Positions 17,541 to 25,676 of a stretch of DNA of 39,123 nucleotides are shown one piece after another. The notes under the pieces are model-generated. The model saw nothing but the letters and a program-made list of their open reading frames with translations, was not told the DNA's origin and searched no databases. The position numbers and the translations under genes are program-made. Positions within the stretch are counted from its first letter, which is position 1, and the number at the start of each line of letters is the position of its first letter. This DNA is from Bacillota bacterium (GTDB lineage Bacteria > Bacillota > Dethiobacteria > DTU022): the NCBI GenBank assembly GCA_011389985.1, contig JAABTH010000018.1:1-39123 (forward strand), written 5' to 3'.

Positions 17541-19694
17541 CTATAAAATGAAGAGCAAACTAGTTGCCAATATGGCTCCAATGACAATTAAAACAATATA
17601 CATATCAAAATCAATGTTTGATATATTTATAGTCTGAAATCTGCTATCTCCTTTAGTGCTGTAATCAAACTTAAACATAGCCATAAATACCTTTCGCAAA
17701 AACAATCCCAATCTACTAAAGATGGCTGAAATCCCATCAAACCAGAGCCGGTAGATGCTATTAAACAAATCCGAGAAAAACAATGATATTCGGCGGCCTA
17801 AATCATTTGTTATAAATGAATCTGTATACCCTGCGCCATTTGCAGTTCTGACCAGGAGAGAAGGTGCGCTATGAAATCCCCTGTTAATATTATCATCTAT
17901 CAGGCGGCCTGTTTTAATAAAAACGAAACCCAGTACTTTTGTAACCGGTTTATATAAAGAGTATTCTACACTTAAATAATCGGGCGGTGCAAGTGTAAAA
18001 AGTTTTTTTCGTTTAGAAAACAAATATATGCCGGCTCCCAGGATAAGAGCTATAAAAATACCTAAAAAGTCATGCAGATTCCACACATTTGTTTTTAATA
18101 AATAATTGACATAGTACTCCTTGTAAGTAAAAGCTTCTGTCATAGGCACAATAACCCTGCTAATTATTGCTGCAGGAAATAACCCCAGAAAAGCAATCGT
18201 TGCGATAAAAGATAATGCTACAAACCTCTCCAGCCAATTTTCTCTCTGCCCTTCTTTTTCAAGTTTTACAAGAGTTTCTGAATGAGTTTTTCCCAGGAAT
18301 ACTGTAATAACAAGCTTAGTAATATAACATACTGTCAGACCGCTGGTTAGCATAAATAATTTTTCAGCCGCCCATAGATCCCAGAGGTGATGATGTTCAA
18401 ACGCTTCAACAATTGCATGGTGCAAAAGTGTTTTGCTCACATAACCGTTAAAACCGGGAATACCAGTAATGCCAAAGGCACAAACTAGAAAGGCGAAAAA
18501 GGTAAATGGAAACCTTTTCCACAAGCCTCCAAGTTTATCCATATCTACTTCGTGAAGGCGAGTATAAATTATGCCAAATAAAATAAAAAGTCCGGATTTA
18601 AAAAAAGCATGATTTATAATGTGATAGGAGAATCCACCGAAACCCATGGCGCCATCGTAGCCAAGATAACCGGCAGCGCCAATTCCCATTAAAATATAAC
18701 CCATTTGGCTGATGCTGCTGTAAGCCAAAAGTCTCTTGGCATTATTCTGAAGCACAGCCATCAGCGCTGCCAGCAGCATAGTCATAATGCCTATCCAGAT
18801 AATAACATGCCCTAGATTTTCAGTAAAATGCCATAGCCCGCTCTCAGCCAGATTCTGGCTGGGGGTATAGAGCATAGTTACCACTCGAATGATACCATAT
18901 GCTCCGGTTTTAATCATAATTCCGGAAAGCAGGGCACTGGCCGGTGCAGGAGCAACCGGATGAGCCTGCGGCAACCAGATATGCAAAGGAATCATCCCGG
19001 CTTTCACGCCAAAACCGGCAATCATAAGCACCGCAATCAATACAGCTGTTCCTTCAGAAATCACGATTTCCTGAAGCAGGGGCTCAATTGAAACAGTTCC
19101 GATACTATAATTAAGCAAGATTACGCCAGACAGCAGGGAAAGGCCACCAATTACTCCAAGATATAGATAGTTGCCACCTGCTTTAATCGCATCAGCGCTC
19201 TGGGTATGAACTACAAGTGCATATGCTGCAAAAGTCATAAGTTCAAAAAATAAAAGCAGGCTTAAAAAATCGCCACAGAGGAAAACACCGATACAACCTC
19301 CCAACGATAAAAGTAAAAATGTAAAATACCGTGTCTGCCTGCTGTCGTGCGCCATGTATGGTATTGAGGCAATAACAGCAATAAACCATATTACTGCAGT
19401 AAAAAGAGCAAATACAGCCCCGGTTAGATCTACCTTAAAGTTTATGGCTACACCGGCCAGGGCAGGGAGATCATAAAATACAGTGTAACCCTGCAATATT
19501 ACAAAAAACAGCTCCACCGTCAAATAAAGTGTAGCTGCTGCGATAAAAACAGCAACGAGTTTACTTAACCTCGCTGCCAGTAAACCGGCCAGGCCGATCA
19601 GTAAAGAACCTAAGATGGGTAAAAGCACAATTGCCAGGGGCATATTGCTGTTGATTAAAGAATCCTGAATCTGAATGACGAAGATGTTTGCCAT
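17541..19694 (-). CDS. Long NuoL/MrpA-type proton-conducting subunit (antiporter A)
   Basis: 717 residues. Core family residues: E151 (LLFFELMTF), K231 (FGVKAGMIPLHIWLPQAHP), K262 (MIKTGAYG), then YVSKTLLHHAIVEAFEHHH. A C-terminal extension with extra helices and an amphipathic stretch ends with a membrane segment preceded by NISNIDFDM, identical in the 665-residue paralogue. First gene of the minus cassette, GAGGGG seven nucleotides before ATG, facing mrpB across a divergent promoter region. Probably the distal large subunit of the Mrp-like complex, comparable in position and length to MrpA or NuoL, whose C-terminal lateral helices clamp neighbouring subunits. Such a clamp role here is inference. 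Confidence 0.83.
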   Translation of the reverse strand: MANIFVIQIQDSLINSNMPLAIVLLPILGSLLIGLAGLLAARLSKLVAVFIAAATLYLTVELFFVILQGYTVFYDLPALAGVAINFKVDLTGAVFALFTAVIWFIAVIASIPYMAHDSRQTRYFTFLLLSLGGCIGVFLCGDFLSLLLFFELMTFAAYALVVHTQSADAIKAGGNYLYLGVIGGLSLLSGVILLNYSIGTVSIEPLLQEIVISEGTAVLIAVLMIAGFGVKAGMIPLHIWLPQAHPVAPAPASALLSGIMIKTGAYGIIRVVTMLYTPSQNLAESGLWHFTENLGHVIIWIGIMTMLLAALMAVLQNNAKRLLAYSSISQMGYILMGIGAAGYLGYDGAMGFGGFSYHIINHAFFKSGLFILFGIIYTRLHEVDMDKLGGLWKRFPFTFFAFLVCAFGITGIPGFNGYVSKTLLHHAIVEAFEHHHLWDLWAAEKLFMLTSGLTVCYITKLVITVFLGKTHSETLVKLEKEGQRENWLERFVALSFIATIAFLGLFPAAIISRVIVPMTEAFTYKEYYVNYLLKTNVWNLHDFLGIFIALILGAGIYLFSKRKKLFTLAPPDYLSVEYSLYKPVTKVLGFVFIKTGRLIDDNINRGFHSAPSLLVRTANGAGYTDSFITNDLGRRISLFFSDLFNSIYRLWFDGISAIFSRLGLFLRKVFMAMFKFDYSTKGDSRFQTINISNIDFDMYIVLIVIGAILATSLLFIL

Positions 19695-20067
19695 AAAAAA
19701 CCCCTCTAGTTTACCTGGAACATTTTATCCAATTATACACAGGACAATCAAAACGTTAAATTCTCTTTACTATCGCGATTTCCTGCCTGTAAGCAGATTT
19801 TATTATAGATATTCTTAGATATTCTTATTTACTTTATAATTAAAAACAACTTGACAGATAAGTAAAAATGATAAAAAATATAAAGGAAGGTTTGGGAAGT
19901 TTTTTTTGTTTTTTTTTCAGAAAGATCAGGTTTTCGCGCAGTCGTTTTAATATTTTTTTTAATATATAATGTGAATATTTGAACTTGCTAAATTTTCTAA
20001 TCGTTTTCAAGATATGCTAATTTCAACGTACTCTTTATTTTATTTAAGAAAGGAGGAAACAGAAAAG
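19695..20067. promoter_or_regulatory. Divergent promoter region between the two Mrp-like cassettes
   Basis: AT-rich with several poly-T tracts and no gene. Minus side: TATAAT at 19737-19732 with a poor -35 (TTTAAC, 17 nt), about 40 nt before the antiporter A start. Plus side: TATAAT at 19965-19970 without a clear -35, and a separate TTGACA at 19851-19856 that lacks a good -10 at 16-18 nt. A tandem 10-bp repeat lies near the centre. Shared control of both cassettes from here is likely; the exact start points are uncertain. Confidence 0.5.
19806..19825. repeat. Tandem 10-bp direct repeat
   Basis: TAGATATTCT occurs twice back to back, with a period of about one helical turn, in the centre of the divergent Mrp intergenic region. 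Two regulator molecules could bind on the same DNA face. Seen directly; no known regulator site is recognised. Confidence 0.5.
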
Positions 20068-20463
20068 ATGCACGATTATGTTACACGGGTAGTTTTTCGC
20101 TACATGCTTCTTTTCGTTCTTCTCTATGGAGTATACGTCATTATGCACGGGCACCTTTCACCTGGTGGAGGATTTTCCGGAGGAATGATTATTGGTTTGG
20201 GGCTGTTGCTTTACATTCTGATTTTCGGCCAGCTTTGGAATGACAGTTTTCGCCAGATGATTATAGATTCTGCTATTATCTTTGTTGGTATTGGTGGGAT
20301 TCTCGAGGTGTCCAAATTTTTAATTCCTCATGAACACGGCCCAATCGGTGTTTCAGGAACACTTTTTAGCGTAGGAATCATATCAGTTGCAAATTTTGGT
20401 ATAGGCGTTCTTGTAGCAAGTACTATTTTAGGTATATACTATATGATCAGTGAGGAGGCCTAA
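20068..20463 (+). CDS. mrpB: MrpB/MnhB subunit
   Basis: 131 residues, four membrane helices, MnhB domain. Seen: the family signature HGHLSPGGGFSGGMI at about residues 27-41 and GPIGVSGTLFSVG later. An in-frame ATG at 20014 would add 18 poorly hydrophobic residues; the AAAGGAGG at 20049-20056 and homology point to ATG 20068. In Mrp complexes MrpB is a small membrane subunit beside the MrpA C-terminal part. First gene of the plus cassette. Confidence 0.9.
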   Translation: MHDYVTRVVFRYMLLFVLLYGVYVIMHGHLSPGGGFSGGMIIGLGLLLYILIFGQLWNDSFRQMIIDSAIIFVGIGGILEVSKFLIPHEHGPIGVSGTLFSVGIISVANFGIGVLVASTILGIYYMISEEA

Positions 20464-20466
20464 CCA

Positions 20467-20826
20467 TTGGATCTCGAACTGCTGTTTATAAACTTTCCAT
20501 ATTTTGTAGCAATTATCCTTTTCTCAATGGGTACTTTGATCGTTCTTACTCAGACCAACCTCATTAAAAAGGTGATCGGTATAAATATCCTTCAAAGTGC
20601 TATATTTCTTTTCTTTATTACTGTCGGAAATATAGAAGGAGGGGTACCGCCAATTTACGACCCACAGTTTCCTGATGTTCTTTATATTAACCCTCTTCCA
20701 TCTTGCCTCATGCTGACAGGAATCGTAGTTAGTTTCAGCGTAACAGCATTTGCTCTAGCTCTAATTGTTAAGCTATATCTTTTCTATGGAACAATATGCA
20801 CTCCAAACTTTATGAAATTGAAATAG
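20467..20826 (+). CDS. mrpC: MrpC/MnhC subunit (NuoK-like)
   Basis: 119 residues, three membrane helices, TTG start with GAGGAGG 8 nt upstream, four nucleotides after mrpB. Seen: IGINILQSAIFLFFI and the hallmark LMLTGIVVSFSVTAFALAL of NuoK/MrpC proteins. NuoK-like subunits carry buried acidic residues of the proton path between antiporter subunits; here the first helix region lacks an obvious Glu, as is usual for MrpC. Product seems complete. Confidence 0.88.
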   Translation: MDLELLFINFPYFVAIILFSMGTLIVLTQTNLIKKVIGINILQSAIFLFFITVGNIEGGVPPIYDPQFPDVLYINPLPSCLMLTGIVVSFSVTAFALALIVKLYLFYGTICTPNFMKLK

Positions 20827-20841
20827 AGGTGAACCTCCGAA

Positions 20842-22374
20842 ATGGAATCGGTTTTAAAACTCCCCTTCTTATGCATAATAGGCACATTGGTAACTGCTTT
20901 TTGCATGCCGGTTCTGGCCAGATGGAAAAAAGATTTTTGTGCTCCAGTAGCCACATTCGCAGTCGGTTCAGTTTTTATCACCACTATTGTAATAGCCTAT
21001 AATGTAATGCATGGCGGAGTCATAAGATATGCCGTATCAGGATGGGCTCCACCATGGGGTATCGAAATAGTTGTCGATTCACTTTCCAGTATGATGATCA
21101 TGTTACTATCAGGGATTTGCTTCTTAATACTCATTTACAGTTTTTCGGCCATCAAGCATGAACTTGAACGTAAAGTTGTCGGATGGTATTATACAGCTTT
21201 TCTTCTTACTCTTGCCGGTATGATGGGACTGGTGGTATCAAATGATATTTTCAACTTTTATGTGTTTATTGAGGTAACAGGGCTTGGAGCGTGTTCCCTG
21301 GTTGCTGCCAAGGGAACACGCCAGGCAACTGAAGCAGCCTTAAAATATCTGCTGCTCGCAACAATTGGATCAGGGTTTATTCTTTTCGGAATTGGTTTTC
21401 TATATATGATTACCGGGCACCTGAATTTAACTTTTATCGCCCAGGAGCTAGTTCTGGTCAAAGATTCTTACCCATTTTTAATCTGGACTGCTCTAAGCTT
21501 TTTTACAGTTGGCTTTGGTGTTAAGTCAGCTCTTTTTCCTCTACACCTGTGGTTACCTGATGCTCATTCATCGGCTCCATCTCCCTCAAGCGCTGTATTG
21601 TCTAGCCTAGTTGTGAAAGTTTACATAATTGCTTTTCTCAAAATACTTCTTATTGCTTTCGGCCTGGAAATATTCCATGAAACCTTTATACGACATTTAA
21701 TTTTGGTTCTGTCGATCATCGCTATGCTTGCCGGTTCTTTCTTTGCCTTTGTGCAAATTGAGCTCAAGAGACGTCTGGCTTATTCAACAGTTGCCCAGGT
21801 AGGATACGTTTTTCTCGGAATAGGCCTTGGAACACCCTGGGGGCTTGCCGCCGGCTTGCTGCATATTGTAGTTCACGCCTTTATGAAAACCTGTCTTTTC
21901 CTTACAGCCGGGGCAGTTTATTATCAGACAGGAATAAAAAAAGTTAACCAGTTTTCCAATATGGGTTATAAAATGCCGATAACTATGGGGGCATTTACGA
22001 TAGCAGCTTTTTCAATGGTTGGTATTCCCCTTTTTGGCGGTTTTATCAGCAAATACGGTTTGGCATTAGGCAGTTTGGAAGCGGATTTGCCACTGATCAT
22101 CCTGGTTATTATCGTAAGCGGACTTTTAAATGCAACCTATTATTTTCCAATTATCGGTCAGGCTTACTTCTCTCAGGGTGATAACGAACACGAAAATTCT
22201 CACCAGGATAACAACCATGGAGACAGTCACGTTGATAATAAGTTTCAGATAGACCAGGTGCCGCTTAGCATGCTTGTTCCTATAGTTATTTTGGCTCTTG
22301 GAATAATATATCTGGGCATTTTTCCGGGAACAATTCTGGAATTTATAAATAAAACTGTAACCGCACTATTATAA
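20842..22374 (+). CDS. mrpD: MrpD antiporter subunit with His-rich loop (antiporter F)
   Basis: 510 residues, about 14 helices. E144 in VFIEVTGLGA, K228 in FGVKSALFPLHLWLPDAHSSAPSPSSAVLSSLVVK (shown in parts: K259 in SLVVKVY) and K404 in GFISKYGLALG mark a complete MrpD-type channel; position after mrpC matches canonical Mrp operons. A hydrophilic insert at about 446-465 holds four His and many Asn/Asp. The ribosome site GAGGTG is part of a small GAGG-TGAA-CCTC hairpin that overlaps the mrpC stop, so translation may be coupled. Confidence 0.9.
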   Translation: MESVLKLPFLCIIGTLVTAFCMPVLARWKKDFCAPVATFAVGSVFITTIVIAYNVMHGGVIRYAVSGWAPPWGIEIVVDSLSSMMIMLLSGICFLILIYSFSAIKHELERKVVGWYYTAFLLTLAGMMGLVVSNDIFNFYVFIEVTGLGACSLVAAKGTRQATEAALKYLLLATIGSGFILFGIGFLYMITGHLNLTFIAQELVLVKDSYPFLIWTALSFFTVGFGVKSALFPLHLWLPDAHSSAPSPSSAVLSSLVVKVYIIAFLKILLIAFGLEIFHETFIRHLILVLSIIAMLAGSFFAFVQIELKRRLAYSTVAQVGYVFLGIGLGTPWGLAAGLLHIVVHAFMKTCLFLTAGAVYYQTGIKKVNQFSNMGYKMPITMGAFTIAAFSMVGIPLFGGFISKYGLALGSLEADLPLIILVIIVSGLLNATYYFPIIGQAYFSQGDNEHENSHQDNNHGDSHVDNKFQIDQVPLSMLVPIVILALGIIYLGIFPGTILEFINKTVTALL

Positions 22375-22403
22375 TATTATGGAAGCAGTAGGAGGTGAAT
22401 GCT

Positions 22404-22916
22404 GTGCTTGAACGAATGAAAGGCGACCTGATGGGTTCAATCTTTATCTTTATCCTCCTGATGGCTTTCTGGTTGCTTATATCGGCCAGCACACATTGGC
22501 AGCACATTTTAGTTGGAGCTATATTCAGCTTAATCCTAACTGTATTTTGGAGCAATTTAAATATTTCAGCTGTAAACAGAACAAATTTTACAATTCTGCA
22601 GGCATTTTTGCTGATTAAATATTTTGTACATCTGGTTATTGAAATAGTTATTGCTAATATAAGTGTTGCTATGATTGTATTAAACCCCCGGTTGCCAATT
22701 TCTCCTGGTATCGTAATTATGCGGTGCGACCTGGAACGCAGCTTATTACGGGTACTCTATGTTAACTCAATTACACTAACCCCAGGAACCATTACAGTTG
22801 AATTAGAAGACAACTTATTGATTGTTCATGCATTAACGGAAGATGTTGCACATGGAGTTGAAGACTGGGCGCTTAACCGCAGGTTAATGGAAATGGAGGC
22901 TCTGTACAAAAAATGA
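22404..22916 (+). CDS. mrpE: MrpE/MnhE subunit
   Basis: 170 residues. Seen: two or three N-terminal membrane helices followed by the cytoplasmic MnhE domain with VNSITLTPGTITVELEDN and a C-terminal helix. An upstream in-frame GTG at 22395 lies inside the AGGAGGTG ribosome site; GTG 22404, 6 nt after it, is the likely start. The stop overlaps the mrpF ATG (ATGA). MrpE is a small membrane subunit needed for full Mrp activity. Confidence 0.88.
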   Translation: MLERMKGDLMGSIFIFILLMAFWLLISASTHWQHILVGAIFSLILTVFWSNLNISAVNRTNFTILQAFLLIKYFVHLVIEIVIANISVAMIVLNPRLPISPGIVIMRCDLERSLLRVLYVNSITLTPGTITVELEDNLLIVHALTEDVAHGVEDWALNRRLMEMEALYKK

Positions 22917-23179
22917 TTAATACAGTGCTTTATGTTATTGTAATCGGATTAATCTTGTTTTCTCTATTGGCTATAGTCAGAGCTTACAGTGGCCCAACAG
23001 TATTAGACCGGGTGGTGGCTATGAACGTAATAACCACCAATGTGGTTATCGTAATTTTAATTTTTGCCTACCTGGACAGTAGTTTCTACTACATAGACGT
23101 CGCATTTGTTTTTGTCCTGGGCGCTTTTATCGGAACTCTTTGTATCCTGAAATTACTGCGTGAAGGGCATATTATATAG
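22913..23179 (+). CDS. mrpF: MrpF/MnhF subunit
   Basis: 88 residues, three membrane helices. Seen: RAYSGPTVLDRVVAMNVITT, the conserved MnhF segment with its buried Asp-Arg, then YLDSSFYYIDVAFVFVLGAFIGT. Start overlaps the mrpE stop by 4 nt, so translation is coupled. Length and motifs are standard for the family. Confidence 0.9.
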   Translation: MINTVLYVIVIGLILFSLLAIVRAYSGPTVLDRVVAMNVITTNVVIVILIFAYLDSSFYYIDVAFVFVLGAFIGTLCILKLLREGHII

Positions 23180-23190
23180 GGGTGGTTAAT

Positions 23191-23574
23191 ATGGTACTCC
23201 ATTACATTGCTGCTTTTTTTCTGATTGGTGGATTTTTCTTTCTGATTGTCGGTGTACTCGGCCTTTTAAGACTACCGGACGTTTACACACGAATGCATGC
23301 TCTGGGTAAGTGCGACACCCTGGGAACAGGAATGGTTTTAGTCGGGTTAATGTTTTTAATACATGATGTTACCAATATCACCAAGCTGGTTTTGATCATG
23401 GTGATGATAGTAACAATCAACCCTGTAATTACTCATCTTATAGCTAAAACAGCCTATAACAGGGGCACACCAATGGCAGAGGGCAGTTTTTTAATTAATG
23501 ATTACGTGGCTTCTCAGCGCCGCCGAAGAAAGCGCATGACAGAAAGCAGCTTATCGCAGGAGGGAGAGGAATAA
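23191..23574 (+). CDS. mrpG: MrpG/MnhG subunit
   Basis: 127 residues, three membrane helices and a basic, hydrophilic C-terminal tail (RRRRKRM). Seen: GVLGLLRLPDVYTRMHALGKCDTLG, in shorter pieces the diagnostic LPDVYTRMHA of MnhG. A GTG at 23182 is in frame, but it falls inside AGGGGTGG; ATG 23191, five nucleotides further, is preferred. Completes the E-F-G block in canonical order. Confidence 0.9.
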   Translation: MVLHYIAAFFLIGGFFFLIVGVLGLLRLPDVYTRMHALGKCDTLGTGMVLVGLMFLIHDVTNITKLVLIMVMIVTINPVITHLIAKTAYNRGTPMAEGSFLINDYVASQRRRRKRMTESSLSQEGEE

Positions 23575-23577
23575 GCC

Positions 23578-23817
23578 GTGAATGACTTCTTAATTGTTCT
23601 TATGCTTTTAATCCTTATTGTAACAACTCTTTCTATTTTTGTTTTCAATGATTTACTTTACATAGTAATCATTTTTGGAGCGTACAGTATGGTTATGTCG
23701 CTAATCTGGCAACAGCTTAACTCACCCGACCTTGCTATAACTGAAGCAGCTGTCGGTATAGGCATGACGGTTTTAATGGTAACGGTGGTCACAAAAGTTG
23801 GGAGGCGTCCACAGTGA
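23578..23817 (+). CDS. DUF4040 (MbhD-like) subunit, split from MrpA
   Basis: 79 residues from GTG, two or three membrane helices. Seen: NDLLYIVIIFGAYSMVMSL and SPDLAITEAAVGIGMTVL, matching the DUF4040 domain found in the C-terminal part of MrpA and in MbhD of membrane-bound hydrogenases. The motif DLAITEAAVG carries the buried Glu typical of this NuoJ-like element. Overlaps the next gene in GTGA. Existing as a separate gene, as in archaeal Mbh operons, rather than fused to MrpA. Confidence 0.85.
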   Translation: MNDFLIVLMLLILIVTTLSIFVFNDLLYIVIIFGAYSMVMSLIWQQLNSPDLAITEAAVGIGMTVLMVTVVTKVGRRPQ

Positions 23818-24152
23818 TCAATATCAGAAGAATTTTATTCTATGGAATGTCGGTTACTCTTGTTGCCTTAATATCTTTTATGCTTATGCTGGCAGTAACC
23901 GAAATGCCCGTTTATGGTAAGCTCGATAACCCTACCAATAATATAGTTTATGAACGTTACGTCACCAAGGGTGTTGAGGAAAGCGGGGGAACTAACCTTG
24001 TTGCGAACATTTTGCTTGACTACAGAGGCTATGACACGCTTATGGAATCAACCGTACTTTTTGCAACAGTAATTGCAATTATGCTCGTTTGGGGAACAAG
24101 AAGTGTTGCCAAGGAAGAAGAACAGGAAGAAAATACTGAAGAACACAATTAA
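23814..24152 (+). CDS. MbhE-like subunit (MrpA C-terminal/MrpB N-terminal type)
   Basis: 112 residues from GTG, overlapping the DUF4040 gene by 4 nt. Seen: an N-terminal membrane helix, an extracytoplasmic loop with GGTNLVANILLDYRGYDTL, a second helix MESTVLFATVIAIMLVWG, then an acidic tail rich in Glu. The GGTNxVxxILxDxRGxDT motif is diagnostic for the segment that follows DUF4040 in MrpA and for MbhE. With the previous gene and the downstream antiporters it replaces a conventional one-piece MrpA. Confidence 0.83.
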   Translation: MINIRRILFYGMSVTLVALISFMLMLAVTEMPVYGKLDNPTNNIVYERYVTKGVEESGGTNLVANILLDYRGYDTLMESTVLFATVIAIMLVWGTRSVAKEEEQEENTEEHN

Positions 24153-24192
24153 TGCAGCTTGTTATTATCTGTTGGGAGAGGACGAAAGCTAA

Positions 24193-25674
24193 ATGAACTA
24201 CATACTATACCTGCCTCTTTTTATGATAATCTTTCCCATAGTCGGCGCACTAATAACCGGAATAGCATCTGAAGACAATGATCGCCTGCGTAACCCCCTG
24301 GCTGTAATCGTAAGCATAATCAGCGCAGCTGCAATGATTCTCATTCTCCATGAATATGTTCAAAACGGTGGCTGGGAACTCTTATTACACCAAATTGCCC
24401 CTGGACTGGAAATTAAATTTCGGGTTGATCCGCTTGCAGCTCTTTTTGGAGGCACTGCGGCAATCTTATGGTCTTTTTCGGTCCTTTATTCAACCGGATA
24501 TATGGCTCACGAACATAAGCGCAGGCGCTATTTTATTTTTTACCTGCTTTCACTGGGAATGACAATGGGAATAGCATTATCAGCAAACCTGCTTACCCTA
24601 TATATTTTCTATGAGTTTTTAACTATTTTTACTTACCCCTTAGTAATACATGAAGAAAATGACGAAGCGAAAAAAGCCGGTATTAAATATATTATCTATA
24701 GTTTTTTCGGAGCTGGTTTAATTCTGATCGGGCTAATTATAACCTATGGCAATCTTGGAACTTTAGAATTTGTTAGAGGCGGAATAGTAGACCTGTCAAC
24801 AGGTTCACTACTGCTCTGGCAAATTACTTTTATCTGCTTCATCTTAGGATTTGGCGTAAAAGCAGCAGTAATGCCTCTGCATGCATGGCTGCCTGCGGCT
24901 ATGGCAGCTCCTACTCCGGTAAGCGCCTTGTTACATGCTGTTGCTGTTGTAAAGTCGGGAGTATTCGGTATCTTACGGTCAATGTATTCAATTTTTGGCA
25001 TTACAGCATTAATCGGGTTGCAGATGGGTTATTTTGTTGCTGCCCTTGTTTCGATAACAATTCTTGTCGCTTCAATTATTGCCATGCAGCAGGATGTTCT
25101 AAAAAGAAGACTGGCTTTCTCAACAATTAGCCAGCTTGGTTACATTACACTGGGGGCCGGTCTTTTTAATGTAATTGGCCTTACTGGCGGTCTGCTTCAC
25201 ATTATTAATCATGCTCTTTTAAAAATCACTCTCTTTTTCTGCGCCGGCGCTATTATTACGGTAACTGGCAAAAAGAAAATTAGTGAACTTAACGGATTGG
25301 GCAAGAGAATGCCTTTAACGATGGTTGCTTTCACTATAGCCTCTATCGGTATGATTGGCATACCTCCCGTTAACGGTTTCATTTCAAAATGGTACCTGAT
25401 ACAGGGCAGCCTCGAAAGTGGTGCCTGGATTTTCATTGTAGTGCTAATCGGCAGCGCCCTTTTGAATGCTGCTTATTTTTTACCGATAGTCATTTCCGCC
25501 TTTTTTAAAAAAGGTGAATTTTCTTCTGTTGAGGGCCCTGAAGCGCCACTCTCCATGCTATTGCCAATCTTGATTCTGGTAGCAGGATGCCTGATTGTTG
25601 GCACAAACCTTCAATTAACAGTACCATATTTGGAAAACATCGCTAACTACCTGTTCTATTCAGGAGGTAATTAA
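24193..25674 (+). CDS. MrpD/NuoN-like antiporter subunit (antiporter G)
   Basis: 493 residues. E141 in YIFYEFLTI, K223 in FGVKAAVMPLHAWLPAAM, K254 in AVVKSGVFG, and GFISKWYL give the full set of antiporter residues. Closest relative in the window is antiporter B (16032-17504), by the shared APTPVSALLHAVA and TGKKxxxxLNGxGKxMPLTM stretches. GGGAGAGG precedes the ATG. It follows the DUF4040 and MbhE-like genes, where a redox module would lie in a hydrogenase operon, but none is present. Confidence 0.85.
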   Translation: MNYILYLPLFMIIFPIVGALITGIASEDNDRLRNPLAVIVSIISAAAMILILHEYVQNGGWELLLHQIAPGLEIKFRVDPLAALFGGTAAILWSFSVLYSTGYMAHEHKRRRYFIFYLLSLGMTMGIALSANLLTLYIFYEFLTIFTYPLVIHEENDEAKKAGIKYIIYSFFGAGLILIGLIITYGNLGTLEFVRGGIVDLSTGSLLLWQITFICFILGFGVKAAVMPLHAWLPAAMAAPTPVSALLHAVAVVKSGVFGILRSMYSIFGITALIGLQMGYFVAALVSITILVASIIAMQQDVLKRRLAFSTISQLGYITLGAGLFNVIGLTGGLLHIINHALLKITLFFCAGAIITVTGKKKISELNGLGKRMPLTMVAFTIASIGMIGIPPVNGFISKWYLIQGSLESGAWIFIVVLIGSALLNAAYFLPIVISAFFKKGEFSSVEGPEAPLSMLLPILILVAGCLIVGTNLQLTVPYLENIANYLFYSGGN

Positions 25675-25676
25675 AT

